Shown here: positions 23,257 to 30,436 of the stretch, piece after piece
Position numbering within the stretch: the first letter of the stretch is position 1
Layout of the letters: every line of letters begins with the position of its first letter
IMG/VR virus record: IMGVR_UViG_3300046012_000185
Coordinates: 1 to 30,695 of that record
Origin: a virus
DNA: 30,695 bases
Reading direction: 5' to 3' (one strand)
Notes under the pieces: generated by a model
The model's input: only the letters and a program-made list of their open reading frames with translations
The model's database searches: none
What the model was told of the DNA's origin: nothing
Position numbers and translations under genes: made by a program

Positions 23257-25375
23257 AACGTTTCTCGCTTTCGCGCTATTCGCGTTAGCTGTATTTTTAC
23301 TTCTGGGAGCTAAGCCCAGCGGACAAAGTTCGCTGTTCTTCTCTGCCGGGGGCTGTACACCGCCTAACTACTGCGGTCCCACCACTCTGGCAATTGCTAC
23401 GATACCTACGCCCCCCAGCGTAGGGCAAATTACTGGCGCTGGTAATCTCTTTGTAGACCCGATCTACGGTAGCCGAGGAGTACGGCTAACAGATGCGTGC
23501 TTCGATCCTTCGATGGTCAAAGCGAGTGCCGCTTGTCCGAATGGAACAGCGCCAGCCGACAATGGCAACAATTCTTACAGTGGCTCGCAGACGGGTTCTG
23601 CCGATGATCTGGAATTCAATACCGGGGACTTCCTGACCGTCGTCGCCAACCAGGGCGGGCGGCATTACCTCGTCGGCTTCAATCCAACTACGCTGGCAAT
23701 CTCGCGGCCTTACGCATCAGCCACTTCCGGCTGCGCCCACGACTTTCCAAACTGCTCGAATTTTGGGGGGTGGGTAACGGCGGACGGGCTGGACTTCTCG
23801 CTGGCTGATCCGTGCAAGATTTTCGATACCAACAACACGGCTATCACGGCGTACACGTTTGGCTCGAATATCGTTCCGTGGACCAATCCCTGCTCCGGCT
23901 TAATCGTCGGGCCTCCCGCGTCTGTTCCCGTCGTGGATCTGGTTGAGAACTCCCCGGCGTCATGCGTTGGAGTAGCGTGCAACTGTTTACCCTCTGACTT
24001 CGGAACTGCGACATGGAGCAACTCCGGTGGCGAGAACGTAGGCGATACCATAATGTCTCGCGCCTTCTCTTCGGCTAGTTACTATGAACACCCCACATGG
24101 AAGCCTTCCAACGCTTATTCTCTAAATAGTCAAATCAAGCCAAGTAGTAATAACCCTAACCACTACACGTTCGTTGTTACTATTGCAGGAACTTCGAGCG
24201 GCACGGAGCCTAACTGGAATTTGAGCTGCCCGAATCTAAACAATACTTGTACTGATGGCACGGTAACGTGGAAGAACCAGAACGTTATCGCCAATCAAGG
24301 TACAGGGGAATACGTTGTAGCCTGGTCTCCTACAAAGGGCTGCGTCAGCTACAACACTGCTACCGGCGTAATTCATGCTGACATCGGTTGGGCTGGGGGA
24401 AGCGGGTTGACTTGTGGTGTAAATAGTTGCTCCGGAACTTCGACGGCCAATGCTGGAGCACGATTCACCATCCATAACCATAAGATGAACAAGAGTGGCA
24501 ACGCTATTTCGATCTCGCCTACTTACAACCTCAGCGGGACGGGCGCGTGCCAATGGCAGTGGATATGGGTTCCGGGAACGACCACGGTTTACTGCTCACA
24601 AGTCAACAAGGCCAGCGGGCACTGGGTACTCGGTCAAAATGGGATGATCAACGATCCCGGCTCGCCACTTTACCAGTTCTACTATCGGCTGGAACCTGCT
24701 ACTGGACCCTCCGGAACTCCGGTAGCAGTCAACAACATTCCCAGTCCGGCTTGTTCGACTAACTCTGATCAACATGCAAGTTGGCAGTCCGCGGACGTCA
24801 ACGATACCTGGCCGTTCTTAACCGTTCGCTCCAATGCGACCGTGGCTAATAGTGGATTAATGCCCTTTGATCCCCCAGTTTGCGCCTGGGTAAACGAGAT
24901 AGTTATGGTGGATATGAATGGTGACCACTTAACCCATCGTGAAGCTTTTACCTTTGGCACTGGGTTTAGTATATTTTTCAACACAGAGTGGGGCATTCCC
25001 GAGCTTTCGCCTTCCGGTAAATTTGCTTCGGTTGGTAGCGATTGGCTGAATAGCATAAGGAACGCAGCGGGAACTGCGCCCTGTAACGGAATACTGAACC
25101 CAACTTCAACTTGTATTCCTAACGGGCCCACATGGAAGACTAGCAAAATTTACGCCTTTAAATACATCATTAACCCGAACGTGGCCAACGCAGGAAACTT
25201 TTCTTATCAAGCCACTGTTGCTGGAACAGCCGGAACTACTCAGCCGCTGTGGTCTACTAATTGCGCGACCGTCGGCAGCTCTTGTACCGACGGCGGCGTA
25301 ACGTGGCTTAACATCGGGGCACCCGTGGGAGTGAATGCTGTTGGGTCTGACGCTTTCTTGTGGGCTTTACAGTAA
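23228..25375 (+). CDS. Cysteine-rich secreted or membrane-anchored surface protein, 715 aa
   Basis: Begins with MRITLATLIK, a hydrophobic segment at ~11-27, then a polar mature part: an export signal or anchor. About 30 cysteines in the rest, many in close pairs, point to folding outside the cytoplasm. Segments such as HYLVGFNPTTLAISRPY, TGEYVVAWSPTKGCVSYN and ELSPSGKFASVGSDWLNSI look like beta-propeller blades. Two similar inserts at residues ~289-352 and ~634-698 resemble carbohydrate-binding modules. The ATG at 23228 is chosen over 23210 because GGGG lies just upstream. It could be a third fibre-like protein or a secreted moron; no enzyme motif is seen. Confidence 0.65.
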   Translation: MRITLATLIKTFLAFALFALAVFLLLGAKPSGQSSLFFSAGGCTPPNYCGPTTLAIATIPTPPSVGQITGAGNLFVDPIYGSRGVRLTDACFDPSMVKASAACPNGTAPADNGNNSYSGSQTGSADDLEFNTGDFLTVVANQGGRHYLVGFNPTTLAISRPYASATSGCAHDFPNCSNFGGWVTADGLDFSLADPCKIFDTNNTAITAYTFGSNIVPWTNPCSGLIVGPPASVPVVDLVENSPASCVGVACNCLPSDFGTATWSNSGGENVGDTIMSRAFSSASYYEHPTWKPSNAYSLNSQIKPSSNNPNHYTFVVTIAGTSSGTEPNWNLSCPNLNNTCTDGTVTWKNQNVIANQGTGEYVVAWSPTKGCVSYNTATGVIHADIGWAGGSGLTCGVNSCSGTSTANAGARFTIHNHKMNKSGNAISISPTYNLSGTGACQWQWIWVPGTTTVYCSQVNKASGHWVLGQNGMINDPGSPLYQFYYRLEPATGPSGTPVAVNNIPSPACSTNSDQHASWQSADVNDTWPFLTVRSNATVANSGLMPFDPPVCAWVNEIVMVDMNGDHLTHREAFTFGTGFSIFFNTEWGIPELSPSGKFASVGSDWLNSIRNAAGTAPCNGILNPTSTCIPNGPTWKTSKIYAFKYIINPNVANAGNFSYQATVAGTAGTTQPLWSTNCATVGSSCTDGGVTWLNIGAPVGVNAVGSDAFLWALQ
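24092..24283 (+). repeat. CBM5/12-like module, copy 1
   Basis: Encodes PTWKPSNAYSLNSQIKPSS, then TFVVTIAGTSSGTEPNW and CTDGTVTWKN: the pattern W...Y...I.P...Y...AGTSG..EP.W...C.DG.VTW.N. Copy 2 at 25127 has the same order and Cys pair. Confidence 0.65.
25127..25321 (+). repeat. CBM5/12-like module, copy 2
   Basis: Encodes PTWKTSKIYAFKYIINPN, then ATVAGTAGTTQPLWSTNC and CTDGGVTWLN. It matches copy 1 along its whole length and lies close to the C-terminus, before a final SDAFLWAL strand. Confidence 0.65.
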
Positions 25376-25383
25376 CTTTAGAA

Positions 25384-25389
25384 AAGGAG
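25384..25389 (+). promoter_or_regulatory. Ribosome binding site of the holin-like gene
   Basis: AAGGAG is 9 bases before ATG 25399. It supports this start over an in-frame ATG at 25360 that lies within the preceding gene. Confidence 0.75.
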
Positions 25390-25398
25390 AACACTTTT

Positions 25399-25659
25399 AT
25401 GTGGAAGAGAATAGCAGCCTGGTGGAGCGGGTTACCCCACGGACTACAAGCGGCGTTGGTCGGTTTCGGGGGTGGGGCTTTGGGAGTACTAGAGCCGGTT
25501 ATACAAAACTGGTCCGAGGGTAAAGCTGTATGTGCGGTAGCTGCAGCTGTCTGCGTTAAAGGCTATCTGTATTCTGCGATCAAAGCCGGAGTTATGGCAA
25601 TTTTTGGCTTGTACATTCGCTCAAGCTACCACAAAGCAACTCCCCCTAACTCTTTATAA
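25399..25659 (+). CDS. Putative holin, 86 aa
   Basis: Two hydrophobic segments can be seen (residues ~15-36, GLQAALVGFGGGALGVL, and ~46-75, AVAAAVCVKGYLYSAIKAGVMAIFGLYI), with a tryptophan-rich start (MWKRIAAWWSG) and a basic, polar end. Size, two membrane segments and place directly ahead of the M15 endolysin fit a class II holin. No specific family was recognised, so another small membrane role is possible. Confidence 0.55.
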   Translation: MWKRIAAWWSGLPHGLQAALVGFGGGALGVLEPVIQNWSEGKAVCAVAAAVCVKGYLYSAIKAGVMAIFGLYIRSSYHKATPPNSL

Positions 25660-25674
25660 AGGAGGACTCGCCCC

Positions 25675-26037
25675 TTGCAAGCTGCAATTCCCTTCGACAC
25701 TATTCACCTAGGTGACGTTCTAACGATATGTCTACTGGCGTTAGGTTTTATAACCTATCGAAGAGACCGTCTAAAAGAACGAGAGGCGAACTCTCAAAAC
25801 AAAGAGGAGGGAATACGAGAGCGGGCGCGTATGCACGCAGAAAATGGCGAGCGATTAAGAGCGCTAACCGCCTTTATGGATAATCAACATAAGATCAACG
25901 CCAACATGGAAAATCAGATACGCGAATTACAAAAACAAACCGCTCTCATACTTCAAGCTGCTGAGTCGAACGGGCGGCGCTTGCGTATGATTGAAAACCT
26001 TTACTTTAAACTGAGAGAAGACAGTGGATCAGATTAG
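25675..26037 (+). CDS. Membrane-anchored coiled-coil protein, spanin/Rz-like or holin partner
   Basis: One N-terminal membrane segment (~residues 12-28, LGDVLTICLLALGFITY) is followed by a long charged helix (RRDRLKEREANSQNKEEGIRERARM ... KINANMENQIRELQKQTALILQ), likely a coiled coil. This layout is that of an inner-membrane spanin or a similar lysis accessory protein, and it lies in the lysis cassette. The start is TTG with a strong AAGGAGG upstream. The end overlaps the endolysin start by 14 bases. No matching outer-membrane lipoprotein partner was seen. Confidence 0.5.
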   Translation: MQAAIPFDTIHLGDVLTICLLALGFITYRRDRLKEREANSQNKEEGIRERARMHAENGERLRALTAFMDNQHKINANMENQIRELQKQTALILQAAESNGRRLRMIENLYFKLREDSGSD

Positions 26038-26518
26038 TCAAGCCCGCTTGCAACTGGTTTACCCCCGGCTCTCTGAGATCGTTACCCAGCTGATGTTGCA
26101 ACTGGAATACGAGAGTATAGAAACCCGCATAACCCAGGCGTTGCGCAGCTGGAACGAACAGGACAAGCTCTATGCTCAGGGGCGAACCACACCGGGCGAC
26201 AAGGTGACCAACTGTCCGGGCGGAAAGTCCTATCACAACTTCGGGCTGGCGGTAGACGTAGTTCCTAGTGAATTCGCCCCCGATCAGCCTTATAGCCCGG
26301 ACTGGCACCCGCAGCACCCGACATGGAAGCGCATGATAACGCTGGGCACGGCTCTGGGCTTAACTTCTGGCGCAGCGTGGAGGTCTTTTCCCGACGCGCC
26401 CCATTTTCAATTTACCGGCCGTTTTGCTGTAGGAGAGCCGGACGATGAAGTTCGTCAGTTGTTTAAAGACGGCGGGATGCAAGCCGTCTGGGACGAAGTT
26501 AGTAAGTCAAATCAATAA
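26024..26518 (+). CDS. Endolysin, M15 family L-Ala-D-Glu peptidase-like
   Basis: A 164-residue zinc peptidase predicted to cut peptidoglycan cross-stems at lysis. The M15 pattern is clear: QALRSWNEQDKLYAQGRT, then SYHNFGLAVDV with metal ligands His71 and Asp78, and FPDAPHFQF with catalytic-type Asp124 and ligand His127. The start is GTG at 26024, overlapping the preceding gene by 14 bases. No signal peptide, so access to the wall would depend on the holin. Neighbours with membrane segments support the lysis role. Confidence 0.85.
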   Translation: MDQISQARLQLVYPRLSEIVTQLMLQLEYESIETRITQALRSWNEQDKLYAQGRTTPGDKVTNCPGGKSYHNFGLAVDVVPSEFAPDQPYSPDWHPQHPTWKRMITLGTALGLTSGAAWRSFPDAPHFQFTGRFAVGEPDDEVRQLFKDGGMQAVWDEVSKSNQ

Positions 26519-26527
26519 GGAGAAAGC

Positions 26528-27151
26528 ATGAAAACACTCAGTTCATTGTTAATTGTTCTGGCGCTGGCTGTGGGAGCCTGGGCGCAGGGGCCATCAACCA
26601 ATGCCCCCCAATTCTCGGTCAATATGAACTTTTTGGCTGGGACGCCCTATGGGCAGAGTTCCGCTATCAGCAACGCTTTTACCACCCAGTTCACCACTAA
26701 CACCCTGTTGCGTGCGGACGTCATTGTGATGCCGGGCGCGGGATACTCCGGTTACTTCGGTGGCCCGCAATACAATCTAGCAGCAGCTTGTCCGCTGTTG
26801 GCAACGACTAGCCTTAACTGCGGGAAGTTCATGCCCTACGTTAACGGCGCAGTCGGGCTCGGTACTGTTTCCGTAGGTGGCGTGACTAACAAGGAGATCG
26901 CGGGGCTGGTGCGTACCGGCGCTAACTATGATGTCACTGGCACTGGCAAGTTCTCGCTTAATCTCTACGAATGTGGCTGGGGCCGTTTCGGTCACGGCGC
27001 TAACTCATCTTGGTTCTGCCAGACGGGCTTTAGCTTGGGGTTGGGTACAAACAGCGCGGCTACACAAGCCAAAGCTATGCGTATCCAGAAGTCCAACGCT
27101 AAGAAGCTTCAGAAGCTTCAGGCAGCTATCAACAAGGCGAACAAGGGGTGA
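26528..27151 (+). CDS. Secreted beta-rich protein, outer-membrane-like, 207 aa
   Basis: Residues 1-19 are a clear Sec signal peptide (MKTLSSLLIVLALAVGAWA before QGP). The mature part alternates polar and hydrophobic residues (FSVNMNFLAGTPYG, LLRADVIVMPGAGYSGYFGG, KFSLNLYECGWGRFG), as in a small beta-barrel or surface protein. It contains four cysteines. The final ~30 residues are a basic helix (KKLQKLQAAINKANKG). AAGGAG precedes the ATG. It may change the host surface, for example to block superinfection, but that is inference. It overlaps the protease by 4 bases (GTGA). Confidence 0.65.
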   Translation: MKTLSSLLIVLALAVGAWAQGPSTNAPQFSVNMNFLAGTPYGQSSAISNAFTTQFTTNTLLRADVIVMPGAGYSGYFGGPQYNLAAACPLLATTSLNCGKFMPYVNGAVGLGTVSVGGVTNKEIAGLVRTGANYDVTGTGKFSLNLYECGWGRFGHGANSSWFCQTGFSLGLGTNSAATQAKAMRIQKSNAKKLQKLQAAINKANKG

Positions 27152-27939
27152 GCCAGGAACTCCAGTTATCTCCTGCTGGGCGGCGCTACGGTTTTATACC
27201 GTCGCCGCCCGATCATAGGGATTACGGGCTGACAGCTCTAAAGCTGCCGGCCACTCCCTTCGCGCTTCCCTCTTCGATCGACCTGGAACCCTGGTGTGGG
27301 CCCGTCTTTGATCAAGGCGACGAGGGAAGCTGTACGGCTAACGCCGGTTGCGGGAACTTCGAGTACTTGATGAAACGCTTCCGGGGGCAGGACGTCATCT
27401 TCAGCCGGGCTTTTCTGTATTACAAGGAGCGTGAGCTGGATGGAGACCTGAGTGAGGGGGATACCGGCTCCTGGGGCCGCACAGCTTGTAAGGTCATGCG
27501 CTCAACCGGAGTCTGTCTGGAAGCGGAGATGCCTTACGTACCGGGGGACTTCAACAAAGCCCCAAGTACGGAAGCGCTGTTAAGTGCCAGCAAGAATCTG
27601 TCAGGTGCTTATCACGCCTTAAACGGCGTCTTCGATATAAAGAGCTGCCTGGCCAGCCAGTATCCCTGCCTGATTGGGTTTACGGTGTACGATAGCTTTG
27701 AATCCAACTGGACCACGCCGGGCCTGATGCCCATTCCCAACAAGAATACGGAGCTAGTCTTGGGCGGTCACGAAGTTCTGTTTATTGGTTACGATGATGA
27801 TAAACAGGCATTCAAGACCCGTAACTCTTGGGGAATCAACTGGGGCTTGGGAGGAAACTTCTGGTTTCCTTACAAAGCCGTTGCTGATCGGGAGATTCTG
27901 AGCGAAGCCTGGATTCAGCATTTCGGCAAAGCCTGGTAA
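27148..27939 (+). CDS. Papain-like (C1A) cysteine protease, 263 aa
   Basis: All four hallmark positions of a papain-fold protease are visible: Gln56 (VFDQGDEGSC, oxyanion), catalytic Cys62 (SCTANA), His208 (GGHEVLFIGYDDD) and Asn226 (RNSWGINWG). The N-terminal ~45 residues (HRDYGLTALKLPATPFALPSSIDL) are as in bacterial and phage members that begin with a short extension. There is no signal peptide. The GTG start overlaps the gene before by 4 bases, so it is co-expressed with late genes. Target is unknown: virion processing, host protein cleavage or defence against the host are all possible. Confidence 0.85.
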   Translation: MSQELQLSPAGRRYGFIPSPPDHRDYGLTALKLPATPFALPSSIDLEPWCGPVFDQGDEGSCTANAGCGNFEYLMKRFRGQDVIFSRAFLYYKERELDGDLSEGDTGSWGRTACKVMRSTGVCLEAEMPYVPGDFNKAPSTEALLSASKNLSGAYHALNGVFDIKSCLASQYPCLIGFTVYDSFESNWTTPGLMPIPNKNTELVLGGHEVLFIGYDDDKQAFKTRNSWGINWGLGGNFWFPYKAVADREILSEAWIQHFGKAW

Positions 27940-27940
27940 T

Positions 27941-28219
27941 TTAACGGGAAGTTACTGCTCCGTAAGTATGGCCCACAATGGAAGCGCCGGTAATGAAGTC
28001 CGCCGCTTTCTCGTGGTGATGCTTACGTAGCTGATGATCCGTAGCCAGGGTTAAAGCAAAGCCCGCTCCCGAAGACACGGCAAGCCAAGTTTCGCCGTGG
28101 ACAAAGGAGCGGGCCATTATATTGTGCTCAACGCCGTGCTGATGGTTGATATTGCGGTTGGTCAAATAAGCATCTGTGCCGTGGGACGCGGCCAGTGCCA
28201 AGATCATTAGGAATTTCAT
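27941..28219 (-). CDS. Small membrane protein, DUF5658-like; likely moron, 92 aa
   Basis: Two hydrophobic stretches (first 16 residues, MKFLMILALAAS, and ~45-60, WLAVSSGAGFALTLATD) surround a His-rich polar loop (NINHQHGVEHNIMARSFVHGE), plus a second His cluster (HQLRKHHHEKA). The pattern DAYLTNRNI ... EHN.MARSFV recalls DUF5658-like proteins, with low certainty. It converges with the protease gene: their stops lie one base apart, with no terminator. It has its own ribosome binding site and a promoter at 28249-28277, separate from the late operon. Confidence 0.6.
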   Translation of the reverse strand: MKFLMILALAASHGTDAYLTNRNINHQHGVEHNIMARSFVHGETWLAVSSGAGFALTLATDHQLRKHHHEKAADFITGASIVGHTYGAVTSR

Positions 28220-28226
28220 TTGAGTG

Positions 28227-28232
28227 CTCCTT
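28227..28232 (-). promoter_or_regulatory. Ribosome binding site of the - strand membrane protein
   Basis: Reads AAGGAG on the - strand, 7 bases before the ATG at 28219-28217. Confidence 0.75.
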
Positions 28233-28248
28233 GATCGTACTTCTATGG

Positions 28249-28277
28249 TTTATAGTCCGAAGCCAAAGAAGCGTCAA
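28249..28277 (-). promoter_or_regulatory. Sigma70-like promoter
   Basis: On the - strand: TTGACG (28277-28272), 17-base spacer, TATAAA (28254-28249). This is close to TTGACA-17-TATAAT. It faces the gene at 28219 and ends about 30 bases from its ATG. The spacing is ideal; activity is not shown. Confidence 0.7.
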
Positions 28278-28369
28278 GGAACAATGCGCCCAGAGCCCGT
28301 AATAGGCCTGATAGCGAGAATCTGATGGGAAACCCTAGTAATCGTAGCTTACGGCTCTTAAAACTCCCG

Positions 28370-28753
28370 CTAGGCGCCTGTAGAGGGTGTTTTTGACCGC
28401 ATTTCAGACTGCTTCTTGCAGTCTTCGCAATACTTCTCTGTAACGGGAATTCTCTTGTCACAGGTTCTCTCCCCAGTGATGCCACCTGGAACGATCCCCA
28501 TACAATAGCTGTTTGCGTACTGATTTACCAAGTCCTTATTTTTAGCCATAATCTCTGACATGACCTCCGCTGATTTCCAATTCTTACGCAGCTGAGCCGC
28601 GCTGATACTCAAGTCTACCAACAGTCGATCCAGTGTGTTCCTGTGGATTTCGAGTCGTCTAGCGGCCTCGCTGAGATTGCACCCGGCGTCTAAGACAGCT
28701 CGGAGCACTACCCCTCTCTTAAACTCCTGGACTTGTTCTCGAAAAGACTTCAT
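28370..28753 (-). CDS. Fis-type HTH regulator with Cys4 (zinc-finger-like) tail, 127 aa
   Basis: Residues ~14-55 (VVLRAVLDAGCNLSEAARRLEIHRNTLDRLL) are a Fis-type helix-turn-helix, as at the C-terminus of NtrC-class activators. The C-terminal part has Cys84, Cys98, Cys109 and Cys112 (the last two in YCEDCKK), a spacing that could hold one zinc. It is translated from ATG overlapping the ThyX stop by 4 bases, with AGAGG upstream. It would bind DNA as a phage regulator; target sites are unknown. Confidence 0.7.
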   Translation of the reverse strand: MKSFREQVQEFKRGVVLRAVLDAGCNLSEAARRLEIHRNTLDRLLVDLSISAAQLRKNWKSAEVMSEIMAKNKDLVNQYANSYCMGIVPGGITGERTCDKRIPVTEKYCEDCKKQSEMRSKTPSTGA

Positions 28754-29502
28754 CTCATCCTCTTCATAGATTCTGACTGCTTTGCCAGAGGTTCTATGTC
28801 ATCGAAGATGAGAGGAAAGCTTCTCTTAAACTCAGCTAGCAGAGGGATAGTGACTTGTTTCATCTGCGGATGAGCTTCCATTGTAGTACGCATGATGAAG
28901 AAGTGACGCCAGTTCCGAAGATTGCCTGTGGTAACGATTCGGGAAGCAAGGGCATTCGGGAACACAGAACGTGCCTCTTGTGGCCTCCAGCCCTTAACAA
29001 GCAGCCGCTTGTACATGTGCTCGGACTGATCGATCATCAGCAGCCATTCCTTCTCGTAGGCACAAACTTCCCAAGTTTCTTCCGATAATATATGTAGGTA
29101 GTCACAGCCCCCATTTTTAATGTTGTACTCTGGGAAATTGCCAGCTAAACAGTGCTTACATTCTACCTCGGGCTTTGGGTAGATAAAGCTGGGCGGCATC
29201 TTCTTGTCGTAGTTAACGAACCGAGTGCTCTCCTGTGTGAAACTGAAGAGGCGATGTCTCACCCATTCATGGGTAATACCGCGATCTACCACAGCGTCCA
29301 CTGTGACTGAGACGTGCTCGACCACTGACCAATCTCCGTGCTTCAGCACTACCTCAGAGATGAAGCGCCTCCAGCTGACGTCCGATTGAGCTTCTTCGGC
29401 ACGGTGGGAGATACGAGCGCACCATTCGATGTGCTGCATCCCGTGTTCCTCTCCGTACACATTGGCGTTAAGAATCTTTGCGTAAGGCCTAACGATCTGC
29501 AT
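28750..29502 (-). CDS. thyX: Flavin-dependent thymidylate synthase ThyX
   Basis: Makes dTMP from dUMP with methylenetetrahydrofolate and FAD. The ThyX signature RHR..S.....SxR is present as RHRLFSFTQESTR at residues 82-94. Other family regions are HGDWSVVEHVSVT early and TGNLRNWRHFFIMR late. The size of 250 residues is normal. Between the signature and the C-terminal region there is a Cys-rich segment (Cys115, Cys118 in CKHC, Cys133) that may bind a metal; this is also seen in some phage ThyX but was not checked. AAGGGGA precedes the ATG. It is in an operon with the HTH gene and probably supplies thymidylate for phage DNA synthesis. Confidence 0.92.
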   Translation of the reverse strand: MQIVRPYAKILNANVYGEEHGMQHIEWCARISHRAEEAQSDVSWRRFISEVVLKHGDWSVVEHVSVTVDAVVDRGITHEWVRHRLFSFTQESTRFVNYDKKMPPSFIYPKPEVECKHCLAGNFPEYNIKNGGCDYLHILSEETWEVCAYEKEWLLMIDQSEHMYKRLLVKGWRPQEARSVFPNALASRIVTTGNLRNWRHFFIMRTTMEAHPQMKQVTIPLLAEFKRSFPLIFDDIEPLAKQSESMKRMR

Positions 29503-29504
29503 TT

Positions 29505-29900
29505 TTAATCCCCTTCTTTTCTACGCTCTCTCTGTCTTCGTTCTTCCGCCAACTCACTAAGGCGGTTTTTTAATCGACGTTTATCGCGTGTGACAAAGCC
29601 CGGTGACTCATGCGAAGCTGTGGGCCGAAAGTGGGACTTACGATGTGAAGGAGCCATAAATTCCATCATGGCAAAGTTGGCTACGTCAACGAGCCATTCT
29701 GTGTTGCCGGTTTTACGATAGAGGTCAAGGCGATCTTTAAGGCACTTGATGCTATCAGGCTTGTCTGTCTGTCGTAATACATGCCCGTACTTATGAAAGC
29801 CGTGCATCATACGATTTAGCATCCCTTGGATGAACTCATGGGAAACTTGATCCTTAGGAACGCCGCTTATCCACGTAAATTCTTTCGACGTAAGTGCCAT
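29505..29900 (-). CDS. Conserved phage hypothetical protein, 131 aa
   Basis: Helical protein with a central block DRLDLYRKTGNTEWLVDVANFAMMEFMAP, which I recognise as a pattern shared by phage and actinobacterial proteins of unknown function. EWLVDVANFAMM recalls the metal-site helix of MazG-type nucleotide hydrolases, but the usual EExxE motif is not complete, so this is weak. The C-terminus is highly basic (RDKRRLKNRL, EERRQRERRKEGD). GAGGGGG lies 5 bases before the ATG. It overlaps the VRR-NUC gene by 34 bases and ends 2 bases before thyX. Confidence 0.7.
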   Translation of the reverse strand: MALTSKEFTWISGVPKDQVSHEFIQGMLNRMMHGFHKYGHVLRQTDKPDSIKCLKDRLDLYRKTGNTEWLVDVANFAMMEFMAPSHRKSHFRPTASHESPGFVTRDKRRLKNRLSELAEERRQRERRKEGD

Positions 29901-30190
29901 GCCAGCCCCCTCTCGACCAGATTCAACGTTTCATCTATTGAAGTAACTACTCCGAACACCCCTTTGGAATTGATCACTCTTCGCCCTTCAAGCATCTGAG
30001 CCTCCGTAGCTTTCTTCCCGGGTATCTTTATCTCAAGAGCGAAGAAGTACCCTTCGATGCTGCACAGCAGATCGGCAATACCTATATTCTGAAAGGCGTT
30101 CCCGTGAATTTTCCTGATGTAAGCCCTTGGGTATTTCTCCTGAAGAGCTTTGACGATCTTCTTGCGTAGTCGGGTTTCAGGGCCTCTCAT
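29867..30190 (-). CDS. VRR-NUC domain nuclease
   Basis: A 107-residue single-domain PD-(D/E)xK nuclease. Starts RGPETRLRKKIVKALQEKYP, then KIHGNAFQNIGIADLL with Asp40, FALEIK with Glu53 and Lys55, and a Gln65 in the conserved position. Phage VRR-NUC proteins are thought to act in DNA repair or junction cutting. GGAG lies just upstream of the ATG. It sits in the early operon with ThyX and the unknown 131-residue protein. Confidence 0.85.
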   Translation of the reverse strand: MRGPETRLRKKIVKALQEKYPRAYIRKIHGNAFQNIGIADLLCSIEGYFFALEIKIPGKKATEAQMLEGRRVINSKGVFGVVTSIDETLNLVERGLAWHLRRKNLRG

Positions 30191-30314
30191 AACTCTCCAA
30201 ACCCAGAGGAGAGCGGGCTCGCCGATTGGCTTCTAGCACCCGCCCTCGCCATGTCGCTTTCCTCTGGTAGCGTACCGTATGTACGGCACGATTATGTTCG
30301 AACGTTTTACGCAT
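30177..30314 (-). CDS. Possible small basic protein, 45 aa
   Basis: The only - strand reading that fills the joint between the acidic-tailed gene and VRR-NUC. It is basic (MRKTFEHNRAVHTVRYQRKATW) and overlaps the VRR-NUC start by 14 bases. It has no good ribosome binding site; a GTG 15 bases further upstream has a GGGGAAG. It could equally be noncoding. The 246 bases between VRR-NUC and the next stop (30191-30436) hold nothing else I can support. Confidence 0.2.
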   Translation of the reverse strand: MRKTFEHNRAVHTVRYQRKATWRGRVLEANRRARSPLGLESYERP

Positions 30315-30436
30315 TAGAGGAAGCAGCACATAACTTCCCCGTTCCGCCCGCCCGTTGGTACATTAAAGTACTGGGCCGAAGCCACTCGAAACCCTTGCGG
30401 GATACAGGCGGGACGCGGAAGTTACCCGCGCCCAGC

